8,343 bases of DNA from Bacillota bacterium (GTDB taxonomy: Bacteria > Bacillota > UBA4882 > JAAYXC01). The notes beneath the pieces were generated by a model. The model saw nothing but the letters and a program-made list of their open reading frames with translations. It was not told the origin of the DNA and ran no database searches. The stretch spans positions 1 through 8,343 of the forward strand of contig JAAYXC010000447.1 in NCBI GenBank assembly GCA_012516115.1, given 5' to 3'. The position numbers were made by a program, and so were the translations under genes. This document shows, piece after piece, positions 1 through 6,043 of the stretch. Within the stretch, counting starts at the first letter, position 1. Each line of letters begins with the position of its first letter.

Positions 1-72
1 ACCCAGATCTACACCCATCTTACCCGGGGTAAGATAAGAGAGGTTTACGATCGCACCCATCCGAGGGCATAG
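1..72 (+). CDS. xerD: C-terminal end of XerD-type tyrosine recombinase (partial)
   Basis: Only the last 23 codons and the TAG stop (70-72) are in the window; the frame is open from base 1. The visible peptide begins TQIYTHLTRGKIREVYDRTH and ends PRA. This is the characteristic C-terminus of XerC/XerD site-specific recombinases. The Tyr at 10-12, inside the TQIYTH motif, is the nucleophile that forms the 3'-phosphotyrosyl link to DNA. XerD normally works at the dif site to resolve chromosome dimers, activated by FtsK. In Bacillus and many Clostridia xerD sits directly upstream of deoB (drm), as here with a 5-base gap, and that synteny favours XerD over XerC. The rest of the catalytic domain (R-H-R residues) lies outside the window and cannot be checked. 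Confidence 0.88.
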   Translation, partial: TQIYTHLTRGKIREVYDRTHPRA

Positions 73-77
73 GGAAG

Positions 78-1250
78 ATGCACATCCGCCGGAGCTGTTT
101 GGTCGTTTTGGACGGCGTGGGGATCGGTGCTTTACCCGATGCCGACCGTTACGGTGATGCCGGGAGCAACACCCTGGTCCATACGGCGATGGCCGCCGGC
201 GGCCTCGTCGTCCCCCACCTGGCCCGCTGGGGCCTGGGCCGTCTGGCCTCCATCCCGGGGGTAACCCCGGTCGAATCTCCTGCGGCGGCCTACGGGTTGC
301 TTAGAGAACTTTCGGCCGGCAAAGATACCACCACCGGACACTGGGAATTGGCCGGGCTCCTCCTGCCGGAACCTTTCCCGACTTTTCCCCATGGTTTTCC
401 CCCCGAGGTCATCGACCGGTTCAGCGCGGCCATCGGCCGGGCGGTATTGGGCAACAGGCCCGCCTCCGGGACGGAGATCCTGGCGGAACTGGGGGCAAAA
501 CATCTTGCCACCGGTTATCCCATCGTCTATACTTCCGCCGACAGCGTTTTTCAGGTTGCCGCCCACGAAGATATCGTTCCCCTGGAGGAGCTCTACCGCT
601 GGTGTCGTCTGGCCCGGGAGATCCTGCAGGGCCCTTACGCAGTGGGACGGGTCATCGCCCGGCCATTCATCGGACGACCGGGTGCCTTCGTACGGACCGC
701 TGGCCGGAAAGATTTCTCCCTGCCCCCACCGGCGGAGACCATCCTCGACCGCCTGGCGGCGGCCGGTTTTAGCGTGATCGGACTCGGCAAGATCGAGGAC
801 ATCTTCGCCGGCCGCGGTCTGACAAAGAGCGATCATACCCCGGATAACCGCAGCACCCTGGCCGCGCTGACCGCCTTGCTCGTGGAGGAGTTCACCGGTC
901 TTGTCTTCGCCAACTGCGTGGACTTCGATACACGTTACGGCCACCGCAACGACCCCCACGGCTTCGCCGCGGCCCTGACCGAAGTCGACGCCGGCCTGGG
1001 GGAGGTGGCCCGGCGGCTGCGCCCCACGGACCTCCTGCTGGTCACCGCCGACCACGGCTGCGATCCCACCACGGCGAGCACCGATCACTCGCGCGAGTAC
1101 GTACCGCTTTTGGCGGTGGGTCCCGCCGTGCGGCCGGGTTTCCTGGGCACGCGGGAGGGGTGGATGGAGGTGGGCGCCACGAGCGTCGACCTTTTCGGTC
1201 TGGGTCCCTGGCCCCGGGGTCGTTCTTTCGCGACGGAGCTCGGGTGGTAA
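78..1250 (+). CDS. deoB: Phosphopentomutase
   Basis: This is a 390-residue protein, the usual length for the family. It interconverts ribose-1-phosphate or deoxyribose-1-phosphate with the 5-phosphates in cytosolic nucleoside salvage. It belongs to the alkaline-phosphatase-like metalloenzymes. By comparison with the Bacillus enzyme, the metal and catalytic residues are all present: Asp12 in LDGVGIGALPDA, Thr84 in GKDTTTGHWE (the phosphorylated threonine), Asp284 and His289 in VDFDTRYGH, Asp325-His326 in TADHG, and His337 in TDHSREY. The cap-region motif ASGTEILAELG (129-139) and the VIARPFIG segment (192-199) are also typical. The ATG at 78 puts LDGVG at the expected distance from the N-terminus. 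The ribosome site is modest (GAGGG at 63-67), and the start is only 5 bases after the xerD stop, so translational coupling is likely. Its partner enzyme, the nucleoside phosphorylase, follows immediately. Confidence 0.97.
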   Translation: MHIRRSCLVVLDGVGIGALPDADRYGDAGSNTLVHTAMAAGGLVVPHLARWGLGRLASIPGVTPVESPAAAYGLLRELSAGKDTTTGHWELAGLLLPEPFPTFPHGFPPEVIDRFSAAIGRAVLGNRPASGTEILAELGAKHLATGYPIVYTSADSVFQVAAHEDIVPLEELYRWCRLAREILQGPYAVGRVIARPFIGRPGAFVRTAGRKDFSLPPPAETILDRLAAAGFSVIGLGKIEDIFAGRGLTKSDHTPDNRSTLAALTALLVEEFTGLVFANCVDFDTRYGHRNDPHGFAAALTEVDAGLGEVARRLRPTDLLLVTADHGCDPTTASTDHSREYVPLLAVGPAVRPGFLGTREGWMEVGATSVDLFGLGPWPRGRSFATELGW

Positions 1251-1263
1251 GAAAGGAAAAGGG

Positions 1264-1269
1264 AGGAGG
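1264..1269 (+). promoter_or_regulatory. Shine-Dalgarno site fixing the TTG start of the phosphorylase gene
   Basis: AGGAGG lies 5 bases before the TTG at 1275. No ATG or GTG is available in frame near the conserved N-terminus, so this site decides the start. The 24-base gap after deoB is almost entirely purine and holds nothing else. Confidence 0.7.
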
Positions 1270-1274
1270 CCGTC

Positions 1275-2588
1275 TTGCTCGCCGTTGAGATCATCGAGAA
1301 AAAAAGGGACGGTAAAAAACTCACCCGGGAAGAGATCGCCTTCTTCGTCGACGGCGTTGTCCGGGGAGCGATTCCGGATTATCAGGCCGCGGCCTGGTGC
1401 ATGGCCGTCTATTTCCGCGGTCTCGATGAAGAAGAGACCGTCCAGCTGACCGAGGCCATGGTGGCCACGGGAAAGACCATCGATCTTTCCTCCCTTGCCC
1501 GGCCCACGGTGGACAAACACAGCACCGGCGGGGTAGGGGATAAGACCACGCTGGTGGTGGCCCCCATCCTGGCCGCCATGGGCGCCGCGGTGGCCAAGAT
1601 GTCCGGCCGGGGCCTCGGCCATACCGGCGGAACGCTGGATAAACTGGAGAGCATCCCCGGTCTACGGACGGATCTTACTCCCACGGAGTTCGTGGCCCAG
1701 GTGGACCGGATCGGTCTGGCCGTGGCCGGCCAGACGGCCGAGATGGTCCCGGCCGACGGGATCCTCTACGCCCTGCGGGACGTAACCGGAACGGTGCCGA
1801 GCATCCCACTTATCGCCGCCAGTATCATGGCCAAGAAGATCGCGGCCGGGGCCGCCAACCTCGTCCTGGATGTCAAATACGGCAGCGGAGCGCTCTTGCC
1901 CGACCCGGCCCAGGGACGCCGCCTGGCCGTGCTGATGCGACGAATCGGCACCGCCCACGGTCGGCGGGTGAGCACTTTCCTCACCGGGATGGAAGAGCCC
2001 CTGGGACAAGCGGTGGGGAACGCCCTGGAGGTCAAAGAAGCCCTGGCCGCTCTCCGGGGGCAAGGCCCCCCCGATCTCTTGACCCTGGCCCTCACCCTGG
2101 CCGCCGAAGGGGCTTTTCTGGCCGGCCTGGTAAAGACCAGGGAAGAAGGCCGCCGGCGGGCCGAACGGGCGGTGGCCAGTGGGACGGCTTTGGAAAAGTT
2201 TCGCCGGATGATCGAGGCCCAGGGGGGAGAGGGCGCCGTCGTCGATCGCCCGGACCTCCTTCCCCGCGCCAAGGCCACCACGCTCGTCCTGGCCCCGCGG
2301 GCCGGTTACCTCGTCCGCATGGACGCCGCGGCCATCGGCCGGATCGCCATGCGGCTCGGCGCCGGAAGGGAAAAGAAGGGCGATCCCATCGATCACGGCG
2401 CCGGGATCGTCCTTCTGGCCAAACTCGGTGCCCGCCTTGACCCCGGGATGCCGCTGGCCGAGCTCCATACCAACCGGCTGGCGGAGATCGAACAGGCGAT
2501 GAAGGAGTTTCAGGCTGCCCTGGTCCTGGCCGAGGAACCGTTGCCGAAACCGTCCCTTTTCTTGCCCGTGGAGGAAGAAGAGGCCTGA
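1275..2588 (+). CDS. pdp: Pyrimidine-nucleoside phosphorylase
   Basis: This 437-residue protein has normal length for PyNP/thymidine phosphorylase. It phosphorolyses uridine and thymidine to the base plus (deoxy)ribose-1-phosphate, which the upstream DeoB converts to the 5-phosphate. The N-terminal alpha domain begins LAVEIIEKKRDG. The phosphate-binding signature KHSTGGVGDKTTL is at 81-93, and KMSGRGLGHTGGTLDKLE is at 108-125. The base-binding residues Arg168, Ser183 and Lys187 (in YALRD...SIMAKK) match those of E. coli thymidine phosphorylase. The C-terminal alpha/beta domain includes GREKKGDPIDHGAGI near 364-378. The segment VKYGSGALLPDP (200-211) departs from the more usual VKTGxGAFM, but no catalytic position is lost. 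Family and context suggest the broad-specificity Firmicute enzyme (pdp) rather than strict DeoA; sequence reading alone cannot settle substrate preference. The start is TTG. The stop is a TGA followed by non-coding DNA, showing that TGA is a genuine terminator in this genome. Confidence 0.94.
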   Translation: MLAVEIIEKKRDGKKLTREEIAFFVDGVVRGAIPDYQAAAWCMAVYFRGLDEEETVQLTEAMVATGKTIDLSSLARPTVDKHSTGGVGDKTTLVVAPILAAMGAAVAKMSGRGLGHTGGTLDKLESIPGLRTDLTPTEFVAQVDRIGLAVAGQTAEMVPADGILYALRDVTGTVPSIPLIAASIMAKKIAAGAANLVLDVKYGSGALLPDPAQGRRLAVLMRRIGTAHGRRVSTFLTGMEEPLGQAVGNALEVKEALAALRGQGPPDLLTLALTLAAEGAFLAGLVKTREEGRRRAERAVASGTALEKFRRMIEAQGGEGAVVDRPDLLPRAKATTLVLAPRAGYLVRMDAAAIGRIAMRLGAGREKKGDPIDHGAGIVLLAKLGARLDPGMPLAELHTNRLAEIEQAMKEFQAALVLAEEPLPKPSLFLPVEEEEA

Positions 2589-2607
2589 AATTCATCCGGC
2601 AAGGATC

Positions 2608-2642
2608 CCGCCCCCGAATGGCGAATTAACCTGAGGGGGTGG
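2608..2642 (+). promoter_or_regulatory. Hairpin that would sequester the lpxB ribosome binding site
   Basis: Bases 2608-2615 (CCGCCCCC) can pair with 2635-2642 (GGGGGTGG). This gives an 8-bp stem with one G-U pair and a 19-base loop. The 3' arm is most of the GAGGGGG Shine-Dalgarno element that serves the TTG at 2648. The rest of the 59-base pdp-lpxB gap holds only a weak GAATTC/GAATT-type repeat. No sigma-A promoter or terminator is evident. The pairing is seen directly; any regulatory effect is inferred, and short GC stems arise easily in GC-rich DNA. Confidence 0.35.
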
Positions 2643-2647
2643 ATGGG

Positions 2648-3826
2648 TTGCGTCTTTATCTTTCGGTCGGCGATCCTTCCGGCGATATGCACGGGGCTGA
2701 CCTGGCCCGCGCCTTGCACGAGCGGGCACCGACGGCCGAGCTTCTCGGCATGGGTGGCCCGCTTATGCGGGCGGCCGGGGTGAAAATCCTCTTCGATCCC
2801 GTTTCCCGAAGCACCATTGGCTTTTTCGAGGCCCTGACCCACCTCGGTCGTTACCGTCGCCTGCTCCGGGAGGTGGTCGCATTTCTTGCCGCCCATCCTC
2901 CGGACGCGGTGGTCTGGATCGACTTCGGCGGTTTCAACCTGACCCTGGCCGGACATTGTCGGCGACTCGGTATCCCGGTGGTCTGCCTCTTTTCCCCGTC
3001 GGCCTGGGCCTATGCCCGGGGTCGGGCCCGTTTAATGGCCCAACGGGTAACCGAGTTGGCGGCCGTCTTTCCCTTCGAAGCCGTTTTCTATCGAAGCTAT
3101 GGCCTCCGGGTAACCTTCGTCGGCCATCCGCTCCTCGATCGGGTTCGCGCGGCCACCGACCCCGCCGCCTTCCGCCGGGAGATGGGGGTGGGAGAAGAAG
3201 AGATCCTCCTGGCCCTCCTGCCCGGCAGTCGTCGCCAGGAGATCGCGCGTCTTCTGCCGGTGATGCTCGAAGCGGCCGGCCTTCTTCTCCGGGATCGGCC
3301 CGGTCTCCGTCTCATTCTTCCCCGGGCCGCTTCCATCCCCGAGGAGGTCCTGACCCCGTATCTCGCCCGGGCCGACCTTCCGCTCAGGATCCTCGCCGGG
3401 CGGACCTACGACGTGCTGGCCGCCGCCGACGTGGCGGCCATCGCCTCGGGGACGGCCACTTTGGAGGCGGCCCTGCTCGGGACACCGATGGTTTCGATTT
3501 ATCGTGTCTCGCCCCTCTCGGCCTTTCTCTACCGCCTGCTGCGCAATCGCGAGCAGCGTGGCCGTCCGCCGAGCACGGCCCTGCCCAACCTGGTCCTCGG
3601 CCGGCGGCTCGTGCCCGAGCTTCTCCAGGAAGAATTAAACGGCCGGAGTCTGGCGGCGGAGCTGGCCTTGCTCCTGGACCGGCCCGCGCGCCGGGAGGAA
3701 ATGCGCGCGGGCTTGAGGGAGGTCCGGCAGGCCTTGGGGAGTCCCGGGGCCATGGGACGCGTGGCCGAGATCGTCCTTCGCGTAGCGAAGGAAAAGAACG
3801 GAAGTCAAGGAGAAGAAAGGGGATAG
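2648..3826 (+). CDS. lpxB: Lipid-A-disaccharide synthase homologue
   Basis: This is a GT-B-fold glycosyltransferase of about 392 residues. The family joins UDP-2,3-diacylglucosamine to lipid X, forming the lipid A disaccharide at the cytoplasmic face of the inner membrane. Numbered from the alternative GTG at 2639, the family motifs occur in order: SVGDPSGDMHGA (9-20), IGFFEAL (60-66), VVWIDFGGFN (91-100), FSPSAWAYARGR (118-129), FPFE (144-147), VGHPLLD (161-167), LLPGSRRQE (193-201), ASGTATLE (269-276) and LPNLVLGR (315-322). The Asp of WID and the Arg of PGSR correspond to functionally important E. coli residues D98 and R201. The usual IDxPDFN reads IDFGGFN here. I prefer the TTG at 2648: it gives the family-like N-terminus RLYLSVGDPSGD and has GAGGGGG 8 bases upstream, whereas the GTG at 2639 abuts that site. 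The gene ends 6 bases before ftsK. No lpxA, C, D or K is in the window, so a different acyl-sugar acceptor remains possible. Confidence 0.88.
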   Translation: MRLYLSVGDPSGDMHGADLARALHERAPTAELLGMGGPLMRAAGVKILFDPVSRSTIGFFEALTHLGRYRRLLREVVAFLAAHPPDAVVWIDFGGFNLTLAGHCRRLGIPVVCLFSPSAWAYARGRARLMAQRVTELAAVFPFEAVFYRSYGLRVTFVGHPLLDRVRAATDPAAFRREMGVGEEEILLALLPGSRRQEIARLLPVMLEAAGLLLRDRPGLRLILPRAASIPEEVLTPYLARADLPLRILAGRTYDVLAAADVAAIASGTATLEAALLGTPMVSIYRVSPLSAFLYRLLRNREQRGRPPSTALPNLVLGRRLVPELLQEELNGRSLAAELALLLDRPARREEMRAGLREVRQALGSPGAMGRVAEIVLRVAKEKNGSQGEERG

Positions 3827-3832
3827 AGGACC

Positions 3833-4255
3833 GTGGCTTCCGTGCGCCGCAACACGAAAAAAACGACCCCCAATCCGGCGCGGAGGAGGCGCCGTTCACG
3901 TTACGGTCTCCGCTACGAAATCACCGGCATTTTGCTGCTTTTTTTCTCCCTGGTCGGCCTCTGGGCCATCTTCGCGCCGGAGGAGGGTGAGGGGGGAGTG
4001 GTGAGTTCCTGGCTCCGGGCGGCCTGTGGCTTTCTGGCCGGCCGCCTGGGCTGGCTCGTCCTTTTTTATCTCGGCGGTCTCGGGGTGTATTTAATCCTCA
4101 AGCGGATCCGACCCTCTCCCTTCGGTCCCTGGCTGGGTCTGAGCATCTTTCTTTTAGTTATTTTGAGTGCATTTGACTTATTCGTCCACCCTTCCTCCTC
4201 CCTGACGCTGGCGGAATTGGGACAGAATGAAAACGGCGGAGGTTTTTTGGGTTGA
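3833..4255 (+). CDS. ftsK: FtsK/SpoIIIE translocase, N-terminal membrane part, ended by an in-frame TGA
   Basis: This 140-codon segment encodes the start of a Firmicute FtsK/SpoIIIE membrane anchor. Residues 1-28 are strongly basic and cytosolic (RRNTKK, ARRRRRSR). Hydrophobic helices follow at about 30-48, 73-89 and 100-119. The segment ends in the loop ENGGGFLG, which in relatives continues straight into a fourth helix. Here the frame meets TGA at 4253-4255. Two codons later it resumes unchanged into that fourth helix and the ATPase, so this is the 5' piece of one ancestral gene spanning 3833-5980. A single base change (for example GGA to TGA, since relatives often have Gly there) would explain the break. 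The GTG at 3833 has AAAGGGG 10 bases upstream; a second in-frame GTG at 3842 is an alternative. Alone, the product would be a three-helix membrane protein without a motor. The close spacing to lpxB suggests cotranscription. Confidence 0.82.
   Translation: MASVRRNTKKTTPNPARRRRRSRYGLRYEITGILLLFFSLVGLWAIFAPEEGEGGVVSSWLRAACGFLAGRLGWLVLFYLGGLGVYLILKRIRPSPFGPWLGLSIFLLVILSAFDLFVHPSSSLTLAELGQNENGGGFLG
4253..4255 (+). other. In-frame TGA interrupting the ftsK reading frame
   Basis: The codons are GGT TGA CTC TTG, with Gly-Phe-Leu-Gly before and Leu-Leu-Ala-Ala after. Both flanks are in the same frame and both match FtsK. An indel therefore cannot be the cause, and only a substitution or recoding fits. 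UGA followed by C is known to be an inefficient termination context in bacteria, also present at E. coli fdhF and at the prfB frameshift site. GGAGG at 4238-4242 lies 16 bases before the TTG at 4259, too far for a normal initiation site. Confidence 0.85.
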
Positions 4256-4258
4256 CTC

Positions 4259-5980
4259 TTGGCCGCGTTGGCCAGGCGGGCCTTTGGCCTGGTGGGGGCG
4301 TGGCTGATGCTCGGCGCCGCCGCCACCATCGGTACCGTCCTCGTCACCGGTCGTCCTCTCTTCGAGCTTTTGCGGGCTTTACGGCGTCGCCCGCAGCCGA
4401 AGAAAGCCGCCGGGATGGCGGAGGAGGCGGGGGGAGAAGAAAAGGAGAGCGCGCCGGCGGTCGCCCCGGTTGTTTTTCAGGAGCAGGCCGGCGGCAAAGA
4501 GGAAAAAGAACGGCCCGGGGAAGGCGAATTGCGCCCGCCGGGCGCCGGGGAAGCTCTGCCCCAGAATTACGTCCTGCCGAGCCCCGATCTCCTGAACCCA
4601 CCGCCACCGGCTAAACCGTCCCGCTCCCCGGTGGATCAGCGTCAACAACTGGAGGAAACCCTGGCCAACTTCGGTATCCAGGCCAAGGTCATCGAGGTCC
4701 ATCGCGGTCCGGTCATCACCCGTTACGACCTCCAGCCGGCCGCCGGGGTCAAGGTGAGCCGCATCGTCAGCCTTGCCGATGACCTTGCCCTGGCCCTGGC
4801 CGCCAGGGGTCTGCGGATCGAGGCGCCCATTCCGGGCAAGGCCGCGCTGGGCATCGAGGTCCCCAACAAAGAACCGCGGCCCGTCAGCCTGCGCGAGGTC
4901 ATCGAGAGCAAGGAATTCGCCGCCGGGGGCCTCCTATCTTTTGCCCTGGGCCGGGACATCGGCGGCGAAGTGGTGGTGGGGGATCTCACAAGGATGCCCC
5001 ATCTTCTGATCGCCGGGGCCACCGGTTCCGGAAAGCGCGTCTGTTTAAACACCATCATCATGAGCCTGCTCTTCAAGGCCGGCCCCGACCGGGTGAAGAT
5101 GATCATGATCGATCCGAAGATGGTGGAGCTCACGGCCTACAACGGCATCCCCCATCTGATCGCCCCGGTGGTGAGCGAAGTCCGGCGGGCACCAGCGGCC
5201 TTAAAATGGGCGGTCGGCGAGATGGAGCAGCGTTACCGACGTCTGATGGAGGCCGGTTGTCGTGACATCGAGACCTATAACCGGGCCCAGCGCCGGCCGG
5301 AGGAGATCTTGCCCTATATCGTCATCTTCATCGATGAACTGGCGGATATGATGATGATCGCCCGGGTGGACGTGGAGGACGCGATCTGCCGTCTGGCCCA
5401 GATGGCCCGGGCCACTGGGATCCATCTCGTCATCGCCACCCAAAGACCCTCGGTTGACGTCATCACCGGCCTTATCAAGGCCAACATCCCTTCCCGCATC
5501 GCCTTCGCCGGCTCCTCGGCCACCGACTCCCGCACCATCCTGGACGGGGCCGGGGCAGAGCGGCTGCTGGGCCGGGGCGACATGCTCTACAGCCCGGTGG
5601 GGCTTCACAAGCCCCGCCGGATCCAGGGGGCCATGGTGGAAGAAGAAGAGGTAAAAAGGGTGGTGGAGTTCTGGCGGACCCAGGCCGATGGGCAACCCAC
5701 GGTCAAACCCCCGGAATTCAAGGAGACGACGGACGCCGAGGAAGAAGAGGACCCCGCGGAGGCCGCCGAACGCTTCTGGCCGGCCGTCCAGGTGGTGGTG
5801 GACTTTAAACAGGCCTCGGCTTCCGTCCTCCAGCGGCGTCTGCGCATTGGTTATAGCCGGGCGGCAAGGCTCATCGATCTGATGGAAGCCAAAGGGTTTG
5901 TCGGACCCTTTGAGGGCAGCAAACCCCGCGAGGTGAAGATCACCGCCGAACAACTGGCGGCCATGCGCGAACGACGGTAA
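4259..5980 (+). CDS. ftsK: FtsK/SpoIIIE DNA translocase, fourth membrane helix plus motor and gamma domains
   Basis: This 573-codon continuation of the interrupted gene would encode the hexameric ATPase that pumps DNA through the septum. From the TTG at 4259, residues 8-30 form the fourth membrane helix. A charged, proline-rich linker (about 40-125) follows. The alpha domain is at about 128-215 (LEETLANFGIQAKVIEVHRG, RYDLQPAAGVK). The beta RecA-like motor has Walker A at 253-260 and Walker B FIDELAD at 357-363, followed by ATQRPSVDVITGLIKANIPS (393-412). The gamma winged helix is at about 505-567 (GYSRAARLIDLMEAKG, GSKPREVKIT). Walker A reads GATGSGKR: the Ser/Thr that binds Mg-nucleotide is Arg (CGC at 5036-5038). 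The usual FAVSSQxDSRTILD reads FAGSSATDSRTILD. The rest is well conserved and free of stops. Translation would need readthrough of the TGA at 4253 or reinitiation at a weakly signalled TTG. It may be a recently dead gene, a repurposed copy, or affected by sequence error. Confidence 0.88.
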   Translation: MAALARRAFGLVGAWLMLGAAATIGTVLVTGRPLFELLRALRRRPQPKKAAGMAEEAGGEEKESAPAVAPVVFQEQAGGKEEKERPGEGELRPPGAGEALPQNYVLPSPDLLNPPPPAKPSRSPVDQRQQLEETLANFGIQAKVIEVHRGPVITRYDLQPAAGVKVSRIVSLADDLALALAARGLRIEAPIPGKAALGIEVPNKEPRPVSLREVIESKEFAAGGLLSFALGRDIGGEVVVGDLTRMPHLLIAGATGSGKRVCLNTIIMSLLFKAGPDRVKMIMIDPKMVELTAYNGIPHLIAPVVSEVRRAPAALKWAVGEMEQRYRRLMEAGCRDIETYNRAQRRPEEILPYIVIFIDELADMMMIARVDVEDAICRLAQMARATGIHLVIATQRPSVDVITGLIKANIPSRIAFAGSSATDSRTILDGAGAERLLGRGDMLYSPVGLHKPRRIQGAMVEEEEVKRVVEFWRTQADGQPTVKPPEFKETTDAEEEEDPAEAAERFWPAVQVVVDFKQASASVLQRRLRIGYSRAARLIDLMEAKGFVGPFEGSKPREVKITAEQLAAMRERR

Positions 5981-5988
5981 AGGAGGAT

Positions 5989-6016
5989 TTGTCCTGCCGG
6001 CTTGCGAAAATATCAC
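5989..6016 (+). promoter_or_regulatory. Weak candidate promoter before rodZ
   Basis: TTGTCC (5989-5994) and TATCAC (6011-6016) are separated by 16 bases, each matching 4 of 6 sigma-A consensus positions. They lie in the 63-base gap between ftsK and rodZ, the least GC-rich stretch nearby. The same gap has AGGAGG at 5981-5986 with no start codon at workable distance, and CTTGC/GCAAG arms at 6001-6005 and 6023-6027 that could form a weak stem. Confidence 0.22.
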
Positions 6017-6043
6017 CAATAGGCAAGAAGGGAAAGCGAGGCG

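Noticed and set aside
132..1622. Long 496-codon open frame on the minus strand opposite deoB and pdp
   Set aside because: It is a GC-driven shadow. It lies antisense to two genes with complete family motifs, has low-complexity Gly/Arg/Gln composition, and resembles no protein I know.
2956..3990. 344-codon plus-strand frame overlapping lpxB and the start of ftsK
   Set aside because: It is an alternate frame of real genes, rich in Arg, Pro, Gly and Ser, with no recognisable domain.
4238..4255. Possible programmed -1 frameshift at T-TTT-TTG behind GGAGG before the ftsK TGA
   Set aside because: The heptamer fits the slippery pattern, but the -1 frame leads to an Arg/Gly-rich shadow ending at 4614, not to the FtsK motor, which is in the original frame. 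A shift would not restore the protein.
4259..5980. Genome-wide reassignment of UGA to an amino acid
   Set aside because: pdp ends at TGA with non-coding sequence after it, and no other gene in the window contains an internal TGA.
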